Source: Sandaracinobacter neustonicus (GTDB taxonomy: Bacteria > Pseudomonadota > Alphaproteobacteria > Sphingomonadales > Sphingomonadaceae). Taken from it: a DNA stretch of 37,434 bases. The translations under genes were made by a program, and so were the position numbers. The notes below the pieces were generated by a model. That model was given only the letters and a program-made list of their open reading frames with translations, had not been told where the DNA came from and made no database searches. Shown here one piece after another: positions 1 through 8,278 of this stretch (the stretch's first letter is position 1; each line of letters starts with the position of its first letter). Location: assembly GCF_006385875.1 (NCBI RefSeq), contig NZ_VFSU01000014.1:1-37434 (forward strand). Reading direction: 5' to 3'.

Positions 1-321
1 GCGGTAAACCGTGGCTTCCGATACGAAGTAGCGCTTCTCGTCGGTGAAGCGCACTGCCAGTTCGCGAGGGCTCAGGTCAGTCTCTTCCAGCGCCATTTCG
101 ACGATCTGGTCTTGGATGTCGCCGCCGATGCGGTTCCACACCCTGCCTGGAGCCGATGGCCGATCTTCCAGCGCCTCCGGCCCACCTTCAAGGTAGCGGT
201 CATACCAGCGATAGAACGTCCGGCGGGCGATACCGAGCTTGTCCAGCGTGCGTTTGGCGGGCAGGTGCGACTGCTCGACGATCCGGATGATCTCGAGTTT
301 TTCGGATGCGGGATACCTCAT
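1..321 (-). CDS. IS3-family transposase OrfB, N-terminal part (truncated by window edge)
   Basis: The reverse strand from the ATG at 321 reads MRYPASEKLEIIRIVEQS and continues for 107 codons to position 1 without a stop. This N-terminal region of IS3-family OrfB binds DNA through a helix-turn-helix (around RTLDKLGIARRTFYRWYDRY) and precedes the DDE integrase core, which lies outside the window. The ATG overlaps the orfA stop (ATGA at 318-321), so the two products are probably made by translational coupling or frameshifting. No lesion is seen in the visible part. Confidence 0.85.
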   Translation of the reverse strand, partial: MRYPASEKLEIIRIVEQSHLPAKRTLDKLGIARRTFYRWYDRYLEGGPEALEDRPSAPGRVWNRIGGDIQDQIVEMALEETDLSPRELAVRFTDEKRYFVSEATVYR

Positions 322-704
322 TCGTCGTCGCCCCCATCCGCGATCATGCTTTTTTTCAGCAGACGGTTTTCGAGTGTCAGGTCGGCCACGCATTCCTTCA
401 AGGCGCGGGCCTCGCGGCGCAGGTCCTGCACCCCGCCGGTGGTCGCGGCACGAGCGGTGTCGCCGGCCAGGCGGCGCTTGCCAGTTTCCATGAACTCCTT
501 CGACCAGGTGTAGTACAGGCTCTGCGCGATGCCTTCCTTGCGGCACAGCTCGGCAATGCTGTCCTCGCCGCGTAGCCCATCGAGCACGATGCGGATCTTG
601 TCCTCCGCCGAGAAATGGCGACGCGTCTGCCGCCGAATGTCCTTCACCACCCGCTCAGCAGGGGCCTTGGTCGGCGATTTTTTCAAGGAGGGTTGGGCCT
701 TCAT
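318..704 (-). CDS. IS3-family transposase OrfA
   Basis: A 128-residue protein with a helix-turn-helix (around FSAEDKIRIVLDGLRGEDS and ELCRKEGIAQSLYYTWSKEF) and a C-terminal leucine-rich coiled coil ending in ENRLLKKSM, the standard OrfA build. It binds the inverted repeats and partners OrfB. The ATG at 704 is preferred because AAGGAACG lies just upstream; a TTG at 737 would extend it by 11 residues but has no well-spaced ribosome binding site. It overlaps orfB by 4 bp. Confidence 0.85.
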   Translation of the reverse strand: MKAQPSLKKSPTKAPAERVVKDIRRQTRRHFSAEDKIRIVLDGLRGEDSIAELCRKEGIAQSLYYTWSKEFMETGKRRLAGDTARAATTGGVQDLRREARALKECVADLTLENRLLKKSMIADGGDDE

Positions 705-789
705 CTTCGTTCCTTCGTCACTACGACGAAGCCCCAACCCTCCTTAAATCACAACCTCAAATCTGTGCCATTGGTGCTGACGGCGGACA

Positions 790-992
790 GTGCTGCATCC
801 GCCGGCGAAGCGGGCTGATCGGAGCAGATGTTGTAACGCTGTCCATGGCAAGTTCCTCTCATCGAAGGAAACTCCATGCTCGCAGAGCGACTCCGCACCA
901 CCCAAAGCCCAAGATTACAACGCTACCTCACACCACGCACACCTCCCGCGAAGCGGGTTCGTGCTTGTTGGCGATCCCCGTCATCGGCCTTT
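790..992. other. Gap between IS3 element and unknown gene; possible gene remnant
   Basis: No convincing gene is present. On the minus strand an ATG at 996 overlaps the stop of the upstream gene (ATGA at 993-996) and opens a 22-codon frame (928-996) that begins MKRPMTGIANKH. This looks like the translationally coupled start of a next gene in the operon, cut short. The downstream part may have been lost when the IS3 element arrived (inference). No promoter or RNA gene was recognised. Confidence 0.35.
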
Positions 993-1733
993 TCATTTCG
1001 CACCTTCTCCGCCGACGCCCGCCGCAGGCACTTCCCACGGCGTACCGGCGATCTCGGGCTGCCCCTCGACATAGCTGACCGTTGCCCCGGTCTTGGCCCG
1101 AATCTCCCGGACGACGTCGAGGATGGTCTTCTCCGTCCACCCGTCGGGCTTTCCGACCACCTGCTCGGCCAAGGCCCGGCCAAGCCGCGCGGAAATCCCG
1201 CCGCCTTGCTCCTTCACGTCGATCCCGTAGACGTTCAACTGATAGCCCTGCTGATAGGGGAACAGGCACAGCGTCAGACGCAGGGTCTGCGAACCCCGGA
1301 CCTTGCGCAGCGCATTCGCGATCCAGACTGCGCCATCGCAGGAGGCCTGCTTGAACTGCGCCAGTTGCGAGGCGGGGATCATCGCGGCAATCCCGCCCAT
1401 GCTGGCGCCGCCTTCCAGCGGGTTGCGGATGGTAAAGCGGCCGGGTGTTTCGGGCGGCGTGCCCATGACGATGGGCGTCATCGTCTGCGCGTCACTGGTG
1501 TTGCGCTTCAGCCCGGTGCCGGCAGCGGCGATCATGTCCCGCTTGGGAGCGGCCGTCTTCAGGTCGAAGATGTGATAGAGTTCGTTGGACTGGTTGCGAT
1601 CCTGCGCGATGGCCGGATTCTGGACGGCGAAGATAGCCAGCATGCCAACGACAGCCAACATTTTGCTTGGATGGAAGCTGTGGCAGGCCTTTGCCGCCGG
1701 ATACGCAAGCGGGTTTTCCATATGTCGGGCCAT
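993..1733 (-). CDS. Exported protein of unknown function
   Basis: A 246-residue protein that I cannot assign to a family. The N-terminus has a basic and polar lead, a hydrophobic stretch (MLAVVGMLAIFAV) and a likely signal peptidase site after NPAIAQ, so export to the periplasm is expected. The mature part has glycine- and proline-rich segments and two cysteines (ASCDGAVW and LTLCLFPY) that could form a disulfide. The ATG at 1733 has GGAGACAGG upstream; an ATG at 1775 and one at 1721 are alternatives. It is the first visible gene of a leftward pair whose partner looks truncated. An envelope or conjugation-associated role is possible on a plasmid, but nothing in the sequence proves it. Confidence 0.6.
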   Translation of the reverse strand: MARHMENPLAYPAAKACHSFHPSKMLAVVGMLAIFAVQNPAIAQDRNQSNELYHIFDLKTAAPKRDMIAAAGTGLKRNTSDAQTMTPIVMGTPPETPGRFTIRNPLEGGASMGGIAAMIPASQLAQFKQASCDGAVWIANALRKVRGSQTLRLTLCLFPYQQGYQLNVYGIDVKEQGGGISARLGRALAEQVVGKPDGWTEKTILDVVREIRAKTGATVSYVEGQPEIAGTPWEVPAAGVGGEGAK

Positions 1734-1874
1734 CACCTGTCTCCGTTTGTATGCGCAGTCGGCCCGGCCGGGCATTCAGAAACCTGCATCGCAGAGGGCC
1801 CCGCCACCTTTAGGCGGATGGACACTGGACATGCGTGATGGCCACCCGGCCAACATGAAAATGTCGACCAGCTG

Positions 1875-2198
1875 CTACGTCTCGACGTTGCTACGCCTCC
1901 AATTGGTCATTCGCGGATGCGTGTAATCCGGATATTTCTTCGCAAAAATCTCCTCGGCCGCCAAATGGGCCAACCCATCATTCAAAGCGGATGCAAGGCG
2001 GCTGAATTGGAGATCATCATCGTCTTCGTCCAGTGAGGCCATTACCATCGCAACCTTGGCAATCTGCATACGCGTTGCGCCGGTCTCCTCGATCATTTTC
2101 TCCATGAACAAATGCACATGCATATAGAGCTCGGTCGAAACGGATGGACTAAGTCCGACCAGGCTCGAGAGGGCGCATTCGTAGAAGCCGTTTGCCAT
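1875..2198 (-). CDS. Small protein of unknown function
   Basis: A 107-residue, acidic, probably helical cytoplasmic protein, with no signal peptide or membrane segment. An acidic run (SLDEDDDDLQFSRL) sits in the middle and the C-terminus is basic (RMTNWRRSNVET). The ATG at 2198 has only a weak upstream AAGA. It is divergent from the XRE regulator at 2256 with a 57-bp shared upstream region, so that regulator may control it. I do not recognise the family; an accessory plasmid protein is the safest label. Confidence 0.55.
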   Translation of the reverse strand: MANGFYECALSSLVGLSPSVSTELYMHVHLFMEKMIEETGATRMQIAKVAMVMASLDEDDDDLQFSRLASALNDGLAHLAAEEIFAKKYPDYTHPRMTNWRRSNVET

Positions 2199-2255
2199 AA
2201 CGAATGTATCTTAAAACAGGTCGCGTTATAAACGGCAAGCCGAAAATATCGGGGG

Positions 2256-2522
2256 GTGAAGCGAACCCCGAAAAGCGAACTCAGGGACGTGCTGGCGCGG
2301 AATATGCGCCGACTTCGGGCTGAACGCGGATTATCTCAGGAGCGGTTGGCGTTCGAATCTGGTCTGAACCGCACCTACCTGTCGGCGGTCGAGCGTTCGG
2401 AGCAGAATATATCGCTCGATAACATCGCACGCATCGCGGGAGGGCTGGGTGTTGAGGCTTCCACGCTGCTCGTCCGCGAGATCCACGGCAGCGATAACGT
2501 CCAAGAATTGACTGCCGAATGA
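2256..2522 (+). CDS. XRE-family helix-turn-helix transcriptional regulator
   Basis: An 88-residue protein made almost entirely of one Cro/C1-type helix-turn-helix (residues about 12-70; key segments NMRRLRAERGLSQERLAFESG and LNRTYLSAVERSEQNISLDN). The start is a GTG at 2256 inside a G-rich run. Such short XRE proteins usually bind operators next to their own promoter. The divergent gene at 1875-2198 and the 57-bp space between them make mutual regulation likely (inference). No partner toxin is recognised. Confidence 0.85.
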   Translation: MKRTPKSELRDVLARNMRRLRAERGLSQERLAFESGLNRTYLSAVERSEQNISLDNIARIAGGLGVEASTLLVREIHGSDNVQELTAE

Positions 2523-2763
2523 TCTCGGGACGCGGGATACCGCTCAGCTGCAATTCGCCGGGGCGTCTGGCACGGATAGGCTTGGGGACAGACCACCGCC
2601 AAATGTATCGCCGGATGCGATATCAATCGGTTATTCAAATAGACGGCCACAGTTCCAACGTGCACCGTTTCCCGGCAAATTGTTGGCCAATGGTTTCGAT
2701 GGACTGAACCATCTCGAGGAGATATAGATATAAAAAGGTTCAAACCGTTGGATTGGCGGCACA
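2523..2763 (+). promoter_or_regulatory. Upstream region of the partition-replication operon
   Basis: This 241-bp stretch has no gene. It becomes AT-rich just before parA and holds an inverted repeat ATGGTT (2690-2695) and AACCAT (2707-2712), with related GGTT and AACC words at 2737-2748. ParA-type proteins of this class often repress their own promoter, so these are candidate operators. No clear -35/-10 pair can be named. Confidence 0.35.
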
Positions 2764-3960
2764 GTGAATTCAGAAGTCGAACGGATCTCCGATCTGGCTG
2801 AAGCCGGCGAGCGGATGATCGAGCGGCTGCGCCGCCAAGCGTTTCTACCTGAGAGCCGCAAGGGGTTGAATTTACGGTTTGGTATTGCCGAAGCTGCGGC
2901 GTTGATGGGTTGCTCGACCAATCGCATCCGCATGGCGGAGGAGGACGGCCGCCTCCCCTCCCCTCCGGCCACGGATAATGGTCGACGGCCAGGCTATACG
3001 ATCGAGGATCTCCTCAAGATGCGCGAGGTGCTGGGCGCATCGCCCGCTCGTGCTCCGCTCGATCGTCCGGCAATCATTGCGGTTCAGAATTTTAAGGGCG
3101 GAGTCGGCAAATCGACAGTCACCACCCATCTTGCGCACTATTTTGGTGTTCAAGGCTATCGGGTGCTTGTGGTAGATTGCGATAGTCAGGCGACCACAAC
3201 GACGTTGTTCGGCTTTAATCCACATTTCAATATAGCGCGCGAACAGACGCTATATCCGTATCTTTCCATCGATCCGACGCAGACTGATCTGCTGTATGCT
3301 GTCCAGAAGACACCTTGGCCAAATGTCGACCTTATTCCGTCAAATCTTGAGCTGTTTGACGTGGAATATGAGCTGGCTGCATCTGGTGCTGACGGGAACA
3401 GCGTTCTTGCATCGCGCTTTCGAAAGCTGAAGCAGGGTTTATTCGACCTCGCCCGAAATTACGATGTCGTGATCCTCGATCCCCCCCCTGCCCTTGGTAC
3501 GATAAGCTTGGCTGTGATGCAAGCGGCCAACGCCTTGATCGTTCCGCTCGCAGCGACGACACCGGACTTCTGCTCGACCGTTCAGTTTCTTTCGATGATG
3601 AATCAGGTCTCGGAGCAACTCCTCTCGGCGGGCATTGCGGTTGATTACGATTTTGTGCGCCTGCTGTGTTCAAAGTTTGATTCCAACGATCCCAGCCACG
3701 CTATGGTGGTTCAGATCATGGAGCAGACCTTCGGCCCTGCCCTTCTGCCGGTACCGATCCTGGAAAGCGCCGAGATCAGCCATGCCGCATTGCGGATGAT
3801 GACGGTCTATGAACTGGAGAAGCCCGTAGGTACGCCCCGGACACACAAACGGTGTCGCGCAAACCTGGACGCCGCCATGGCTCAGGTGGAAGCCTTGGTG
3901 AGGCGTGGTTGGGGTGTCACTGCACCAGCGAGCGCCCACGAGATATTCAATGCTGCATAG
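2764..3960 (+). CDS. parA: Plasmid partition ATPase ParA (RepA-type)
   Basis: A 398-residue Walker ATPase. Residues about 38-90 form a MerR-like helix-turn-helix (FGIAEAAALMGCSTNRIRMAE...YTIEDLLKMREVLG), as in RepA proteins of repABC operons. Next come the deviant Walker A motif NFKGGVGKSTVTTHLA, the VDCDSQA motif and DVVILDPPPALG. ParA moves plasmid copies apart over the nucleoid together with ParB bound at parS, and its N-terminal domain usually represses its own operon. The GTG at 2764 is the only usual start codon after an in-frame stop at 2731. It leads a parA-parB-rep array on one strand, 54 bp before the chosen parB start. Length and motif order are normal. Confidence 0.92.
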   Translation: MNSEVERISDLAEAGERMIERLRRQAFLPESRKGLNLRFGIAEAAALMGCSTNRIRMAEEDGRLPSPPATDNGRRPGYTIEDLLKMREVLGASPARAPLDRPAIIAVQNFKGGVGKSTVTTHLAHYFGVQGYRVLVVDCDSQATTTTLFGFNPHFNIAREQTLYPYLSIDPTQTDLLYAVQKTPWPNVDLIPSNLELFDVEYELAASGADGNSVLASRFRKLKQGLFDLARNYDVVILDPPPALGTISLAVMQAANALIVPLAATTPDFCSTVQFLSMMNQVSEQLLSAGIAVDYDFVRLLCSKFDSNDPSHAMVVQIMEQTFGPALLPVPILESAEISHAALRMMTVYELEKPVGTPRTHKRCRANLDAAMAQVEALVRRGWGVTAPASAHEIFNAA

Positions 3961-4014
3961 CATCAATCTGCCGTGCATGTCGGCATCGACACTTCGGGAA
4001 CGGAAGGGCCGCTG

Positions 4015-5103
4015 ATGGCACGCAAACAGAGTGACTATCTGGCAGGCCTGTTGTCCGATCCCGGGGCAGGGTCATCCCCCTCCCCTGCCCCGCTGCTAGA
4101 TGTTGTTGAGTCAATCGACTCTGACGCTGCTGGCAAAACCTCGGCGTCGGCACCACAGCGCACAGGGCTTTCACTGCTTAGCCGGGAGACTGCGCTTTCC
4201 CGAGTAGCGAGCGGGGATGTCCGCCAAGTAACCCAGCTCTTGCTGGATCCCGACCGCGTACGAATTTGGCCGGGGAATGCCCGGCTTCAGGCGGGCTTGA
4301 GTGAAGACTCGTGCCGCGATCTGATTGATTCACTGATTGCCGAGGGCGGACAGAAAGTGCCGACAGTTGTCCGTCGTATCACAGGCGATCCGGAATTCGA
4401 CTATGAGCTCGTTGCGGGAACCAGACGCCACTTCGCAATTCGCTGGCTTCGGCAAAATAGTTACCCCGAAATGAAGCTTCTGGCCCACGTGGCAGAGTTG
4501 GACGATGAGGCCGCCTTTCGGCTTGCGGATATCGAGAATCGTGCCCGGCGGGATATCAGCGACATAGAGCGGGCTCGCAACTATGCGGCTGCGCTGGATC
4601 GGCACTATGGCGGCAAGGCCATTCGCATGGCCGAGCGGCTGAAGGTCTCAAAGGGCTGGCTTTCAAAGATGTTGAAGGCGGCAACCGTTCCAGATGAGGT
4701 GCTCGCAGCGTTCGCAGACCTTCATCAGCTTTCGCTCAATCCCGCTTATCAACTTGCCGGGGCATTGGAGGATGTCAGTCGTGCAAACGCGATTGGCGAT
4801 GAGGCAGGTCGGATTGTACAAGAGAATCGTGAGGCTGCCATCTGCGGTTCCCCTGCCCTTCCCGGCTCCATGGTCCTCGCTCGCCTATTGGCCGCACAAC
4901 ATACGCCACCTGTTGAGGCGAAACAGGTGTTTTTCGAGGTTGCCGGAAGCCATGGTCGCGCAATCCTGTCGGTAAAGTCGGTCAACCGGCAGGGAATTAC
5001 GATTCACTTGCCTGCGGCCAGCGGCGCGAGTGACGAACAGATCGGCGCAGCCGTCCGGGAGGTTCTGGAGAAGCTTCGATCGAGAGGAGTGTCTGTCGCC
5101 TGA
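4015..5103 (+). CDS. parB: Plasmid partition protein ParB (RepB-type)
   Basis: A 362-residue centromere-binding protein. The ParB/Spo0J N-terminal domain covers about residues 75-185, with the CTP-binding box II region around ELVAGTRRHFAIRWL. A KorB-like helix-turn-helix follows (RMAERLKVSKGWLSKMLKAA), then a C-terminal dimerisation region. It binds parS and stimulates ParA. The ATG at 4015 gives the typical MARKQSDYLAGLL start and has GGAAGGG upstream; a GTG at 3973 would add 14 atypical residues. A matching parS lies 40 bp after its stop. Confidence 0.92.
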   Translation: MARKQSDYLAGLLSDPGAGSSPSPAPLLDVVESIDSDAAGKTSASAPQRTGLSLLSRETALSRVASGDVRQVTQLLLDPDRVRIWPGNARLQAGLSEDSCRDLIDSLIAEGGQKVPTVVRRITGDPEFDYELVAGTRRHFAIRWLRQNSYPEMKLLAHVAELDDEAAFRLADIENRARRDISDIERARNYAAALDRHYGGKAIRMAERLKVSKGWLSKMLKAATVPDEVLAAFADLHQLSLNPAYQLAGALEDVSRANAIGDEAGRIVQENREAAICGSPALPGSMVLARLLAAQHTPPVEAKQVFFEVAGSHGRAILSVKSVNRQGITIHLPAASGASDEQIGAAVREVLEKLRSRGVSVA

Positions 5104-5143
5104 TGCCCTCCCCTGCCCTCTTCCTGTCCTCCAACGGACGTGA

Positions 5144-5159
5144 GTTTCCTGCGGGAAAC
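5144..5159. promoter_or_regulatory. parS centromere site
   Basis: The 16-bp palindrome GTTTCCTGCGGGAAAC lies between parB and rep. It fits the repABC parS consensus as I know it (GTT, any two, C, any, GC, any, G, any two, AAC) at every fixed position. The position directly after parB is also typical. Confidence 0.8.
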
Positions 5160-5164
5160 TTTTC

Positions 5165-6421
5165 GTGACCAAGGCACTTCGCCAGAGCGTCGGCGAGCAG
5201 TTCGATATGTTCCTGCCGTATATCGCGGATCTCAATCTGCGCGATCAGCGGGAGATGATGGAACGGCCGTTCTTCAGTTTGGCAAAGTCCAAACGCGTTA
5301 AGCCGATCGACTACACGAGCCCGGACGGAAAGTTGTGGGTCCATGTCTCTGCCAGTCCCGAATACGGCATGGCGACCATTTGGGATGCCGATATCCTGAT
5401 CTACTGCGCCAGCGTTCTGGCAGACATGGCAAGGCGTGGTCGCAACGACATCCCACGCAAGCTTCACCTGATGCCATATGACTTGCTGCGGGCCATCGGA
5501 CGCCCAACGACCGGCCGGGCCTATGAGCTGCTCGGGCAATCGCTCGACAGGCTCGTTGCCACAACAATAAAGACCAACATCCGCGCAGAAAGCCGCAGAG
5601 AGGCAACGTTCAGTTGGCTGGATGGTTGGACTCAGCTGGTTGATGAGCGGACAGAGCGCTCGCGAGGAATGACGCTCGAACTCTCCAATTGGTTCTATGA
5701 GGGCGTGCTGATGAAAGGCGGCGTGCTTTCGATTGACCGGGCCTATTTTGATATTTCAGGCGGCCGGGAACGCTGGCTCTACAAGGTGGCAAGAAAGCAC
5801 GCCGGCGGGGCAGGGGAGGGGGGGTTCGCTATTTCCTTACCCGTGCTGTTTGAAAAGTCCGGTGCGGAAGGCGAATACCGACGCTTCAAGTTTGAGCTGA
5901 TCAAGCTGGCTGAACGCAATGCGTTGCCAGGCTATGACTTGGCGATTGAGCCGGCCACAAGGGCGGGAGAGCCGTTGCTCCGAATGCGGCGCAACGATGG
6001 GAAAGCTTCGCACGGGGGTGGCGTCGGTGGAGATGAAGGGCCTCAGACTGGCGAGCAGACAGTTTCCTCGAGGAAACCAGAGTCAAAGGTCTTGGAACAA
6101 ACAAGCTCTCTTCCACCGCAAACCAAACAGGCTCGGCATTCCGAGCGTGGGAATGAGGTCATGCTGGATGCGTCCAACCTGATACGCAAAACCATATCAG
6201 GGCTAAGCGACAGTGCTAACCGGGGTTTTATCTCTGCAGAAACCGCATCCCTGCTGCGAAGCGAATGTCCTGGCTGGGATCTCGATGTACTTCACGCGGA
6301 GTTTGAAGGTTGGGTTGCCGGTTCAGATGATCGAACGCCTGCCAACTGGCAAAAGGCGTTCATTGGGTGGGTGAGGCGGCACCACGCCAAGCACCGCCAC
6401 GAGCTCCGCGGGAGCTATTAA
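5165..6421 (+). CDS. repA: Plasmid replication initiator (RPA family)
   Basis: A 418-residue initiator resembling the RPA (replication initiator protein A) family. Family-like segments include EQFDMFLPYIADLNLRDQRE near the N-terminus, MATIWDADILIYCAS, RKLHLMPYDLL and FSWLDGW, consistent with the paired winged-helix fold of iteron-binding Rep proteins. It should bind the iterons at 6641-6755 and open the origin. After about residue 270 the sequence is low in conservation and polar, with a second GTTTCC/GGAAAC palindrome inside the gene. The GTG at 5165 has no strong ribosome binding site and sits 6 bp after parS, so ParB binding could affect its expression (inference). Confidence 0.88.
   Translation: MTKALRQSVGEQFDMFLPYIADLNLRDQREMMERPFFSLAKSKRVKPIDYTSPDGKLWVHVSASPEYGMATIWDADILIYCASVLADMARRGRNDIPRKLHLMPYDLLRAIGRPTTGRAYELLGQSLDRLVATTIKTNIRAESRREATFSWLDGWTQLVDERTERSRGMTLELSNWFYEGVLMKGGVLSIDRAYFDISGGRERWLYKVARKHAGGAGEGGFAISLPVLFEKSGAEGEYRRFKFELIKLAERNALPGYDLAIEPATRAGEPLLRMRRNDGKASHGGGVGGDEGPQTGEQTVSSRKPESKVLEQTSSLPPQTKQARHSERGNEVMLDASNLIRKTISGLSDSANRGFISAETASLLRSECPGWDLDVLHAEFEGWVAGSDDRTPANWQKAFIGWVRRHHAKHRHELRGSY
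6062..6077. promoter_or_regulatory. parS-like palindrome inside rep
   Basis: GTTTCCTCGAGGAAAC is a perfect 16-bp palindrome with the same arms as the parS at 5144-5159. It differs only in the centre (TCGA for TGCG), so the consensus core GC reads CG. It may be a weaker second ParB site or a chance match. Confidence 0.45.
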
Positions 6422-6985
6422 GCACCGCCCGGATTACGATATTCGCTTCCCCAACGGGGTGGCTACCGGCCCGCTGGGCAGCACCGGCGAAACTGGTCGC
6501 AAGCGTTCTCGAAGTGTCGTCTGGAAACAGGTTTGCTCACGAAGCTCAGGATTGATGTGCAAGGATTGAACGACTTCTTGGCGCTTTGACTCGGAACTGA
6601 TTCAACCGAGGCCCCCTAAAGAGCATGATTACCAACAGATCGACACATCGGGAACAACTTGGAGGCCGGAATCGACATATCAGGAACACGCCAACGACAT
6701 ATCAGGAACAAAAGGCACGACATTTCCGGAACATATGATCGGCACAACGGGAACAAAGATGCGCAAAATCAGTGTGCTTTTCCCACAGCAAAACTCGACG
6801 GGGGCAGGCGCCTAACCTTTCTAAGATTCCCTATGTAACCATTCTAACCAGCATGATGTTCTTCATATGGAATTAGGATGGATAGCCTACTGTCGGCGAT
6901 GCCCGATATCGTCGCCGGCTATCTCGAAGCGCGGGCAGGGCAGGGGGCTCGGCCTGCCTCACATGGCCGCTACGCTTCAAAGGGT
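6422..6985. other. Replication origin region, non-coding
   Basis: No gene is supported here. The region follows rep and carries the iteron array. After the iterons lies a weak DnaA-box-like word (TTTCCCACA, 6779-6787), then an AT-richer stretch at about 6811-6870 with repeated TAACC words, which could be the unwinding element. The layout fits an iteron-type oriV downstream of its initiator gene. The IS3 element that starts at 6986 marks the right limit. Confidence 0.6.
6641..6755 (+). repeat. Five iterons of the plasmid origin
   Basis: Five 16-bp copies resemble CGACATATCAGGAACA, at 6641, 6673, 6695, 6718 and 6740. The last four starts are 22-23 bp apart, two helical turns, so they share one helix face; the first is 32 bp from the second. 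Copies 2 and 3 are identical; the others differ at two to four positions. The GGAACA end is kept in all five. This is the classic form of initiator binding sites. Confidence 0.85.
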
Positions 6986-7012
6986 TGAACCGCCCCGGGA
7001 TTGCCGGAGGCC
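6986..7012 (+). repeat. Inverted repeat of IS3-family element, orfB end
   Basis: It begins TGAACCGCCCCGGGATTG. The 27 bases match the other end (8279-8305, inverted) except for two C/T differences. Confidence 0.85.
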
Positions 7013-7024
7013 ATTCGGCTTAAA

Positions 7025-7929
7025 TTATGCGGCGATGGGGGTATCGTCCAGCATGTCGTAGTAGCGCTCCTCCGCTTCGGCAGGTGGTATGTTGCCAATA
7101 GGCGCGAGGAGCCGGCGGTTGTTGAACCAGTCCACCCATTCGAGCGTGGCGTATTCAACGGCCTCGAAGGATCGCCACGGCCCTCGCCGGCGGATCACCT
7201 CGGCCTTGTAAAGGCCGTTGATCGTCTCGGCCAAAGCGTTGTCGTAGCTGTCGCCAACGCTGCCCACCGATGGTCGATCCCAGCTTCGGCAAGGCGCTCG
7301 GTATACTTGATCGAGACATATTGGCTGCCACGGTCGCTGTGGTGGATCAGGCCGCCGCGATGGGCGGGCCGCCGATCATGGATCGCCTGCTCGAGGGCAT
7401 CCAGCACGAAGCTGGCATGCGCCGTCCTGCTCACTCGCCAGCCCACGATATAGCGCGCATAGACGTCGATCACGAAGGCCACGTAGACGAACCCCGACCA
7501 CGTTGCGACGTAGGTGAAGTCCGAGACCCACAACATGTTCGGCGCCGGCGCATGGAACTGCCGGTTCACCTGGTCGAGCGGGCAATGCGCGGCCTTGTCG
7601 CTGATCGTCGTGCGCACCGGCTTACCGCGGATCACGCCCTGCAAGCCAAGATCGCACATCAGCCGCTCCACCGTGCATCGGGCTGTATCGAAGCCTTCGC
7701 GCCGCATCTGTCGCCACACCTTCCGTACGCCGTAGACGCCGAAGTTCTCGGCGAAGACGCGTATCACCTCCGGCTTCAACATCTGATCACGCTGAGCACG
7801 CGACGATAGCCGCGAGGGATCGCGCCGCTGCGCCAGGTGTTCATGGTAGGTGGATGGGGCGATCGGCAGAACCCGGCAGATCGGCTCGACCCCATAGTCA
7901 CCGCGATGCTCGTCGATGAACGCGATCAT
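7025..7929 (-). pseudogene. IS3-family transposase OrfB, frameshifted
   Basis: The DDE transposase starts at ATG 7929, overlapping the orfA stop (ATGA). It runs in frame through the HTH_21-like region and the first two catalytic aspartates (WVSDFTYV, HHSDRGSQYVS) up to about 7273. There the reading jumps to another frame, which continues as GSVGDSYDNALAETINGLYK to the stop at 7025 and holds the catalytic glutamate. The best explanation is loss of one base of a three-base run at 7272-7273: restoring it joins AEAGID to PSVGSVGDSYDNA. The break separates the second aspartate from the glutamate, so the product should be inactive unless rescued by frameshifting. Confidence 0.85.
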
Positions 7930-8252
7930 CGCTTGAACGGGCGGTCGAGCTCCGCCTGGGCAAAATATGCCGATGCCTTGCGCAGGATCTCGTTGGCCTG
8001 GCGCAGCTCGCGGTTCTCGCGCTCCAGCGCCTTGAGCTTGTCGGCCACATCGGTGGGCACGCCGGCTCGTTTGCCGCTGTTCACCTCGGCCTTCTTCACC
8101 CACTCCAGTAGCGTGTGCCCCGAACAGCCGATCTTCTCGGCGATGGATGTGATCGCCGCCCAGCGAGACGGATGGTCGCCTTCGTGGTCCAGCACCATGC
8201 GGACCGCCCGCTCACGAACCTCCGGTGCAAACTTGTTCGTCGTCTTGATCAT
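7926..8252 (-). CDS. IS3-family transposase OrfA
   Basis: A 108-residue protein. The helix-turn-helix (about residues 10-52: [18 protein letters not shown]...[19 protein letters not shown]) is followed by a leucine-zipper-like coiled coil ([19 protein letters not shown]). It binds the element ends and regulates orfB, which starts in a 4-bp overlap. The ATG at 8252 has GAGGGT upstream. The frame is intact. Confidence 0.88.
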   Translation of the reverse strand: MIKTTNKFAPEVRERAVRMVLDHEGDHPSRWAAITSIAEKIGCSGHTLLEWVKKAEVNSGKRAGVPTDVADKLKALERENRELRQANEILRKASAYFAQAELDRPFKR

Positions 8253-8278
8253 CGTAGACCCTCACTCTCAGGAGTTGG

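Larger units (their letters stand above)
1..789 (-). mobile_element. IS3-family insertion sequence, partial (cut by window start)
   Basis: Two overlapping minus-strand transposase frames, orfA then orfB, fill this stretch, the usual IS3-family layout. orfB runs off the window edge, so only the orfA-proximal end is present. The element end is put near 789, where the minus strand reads TGTCCGCCGTCAGCACC in front of orfA. With the other end outside the window neither the inverted repeat nor a target duplication can be tested, so this boundary is approximate. Confidence 0.75.

Noticed and set aside
1875-2522. Divergent small gene and XRE regulator considered as toxin-antitoxin pair
   Set aside because: Toxin-antitoxin genes are normally co-directional and overlapping; these are divergent and the small protein shows no toxin motif.
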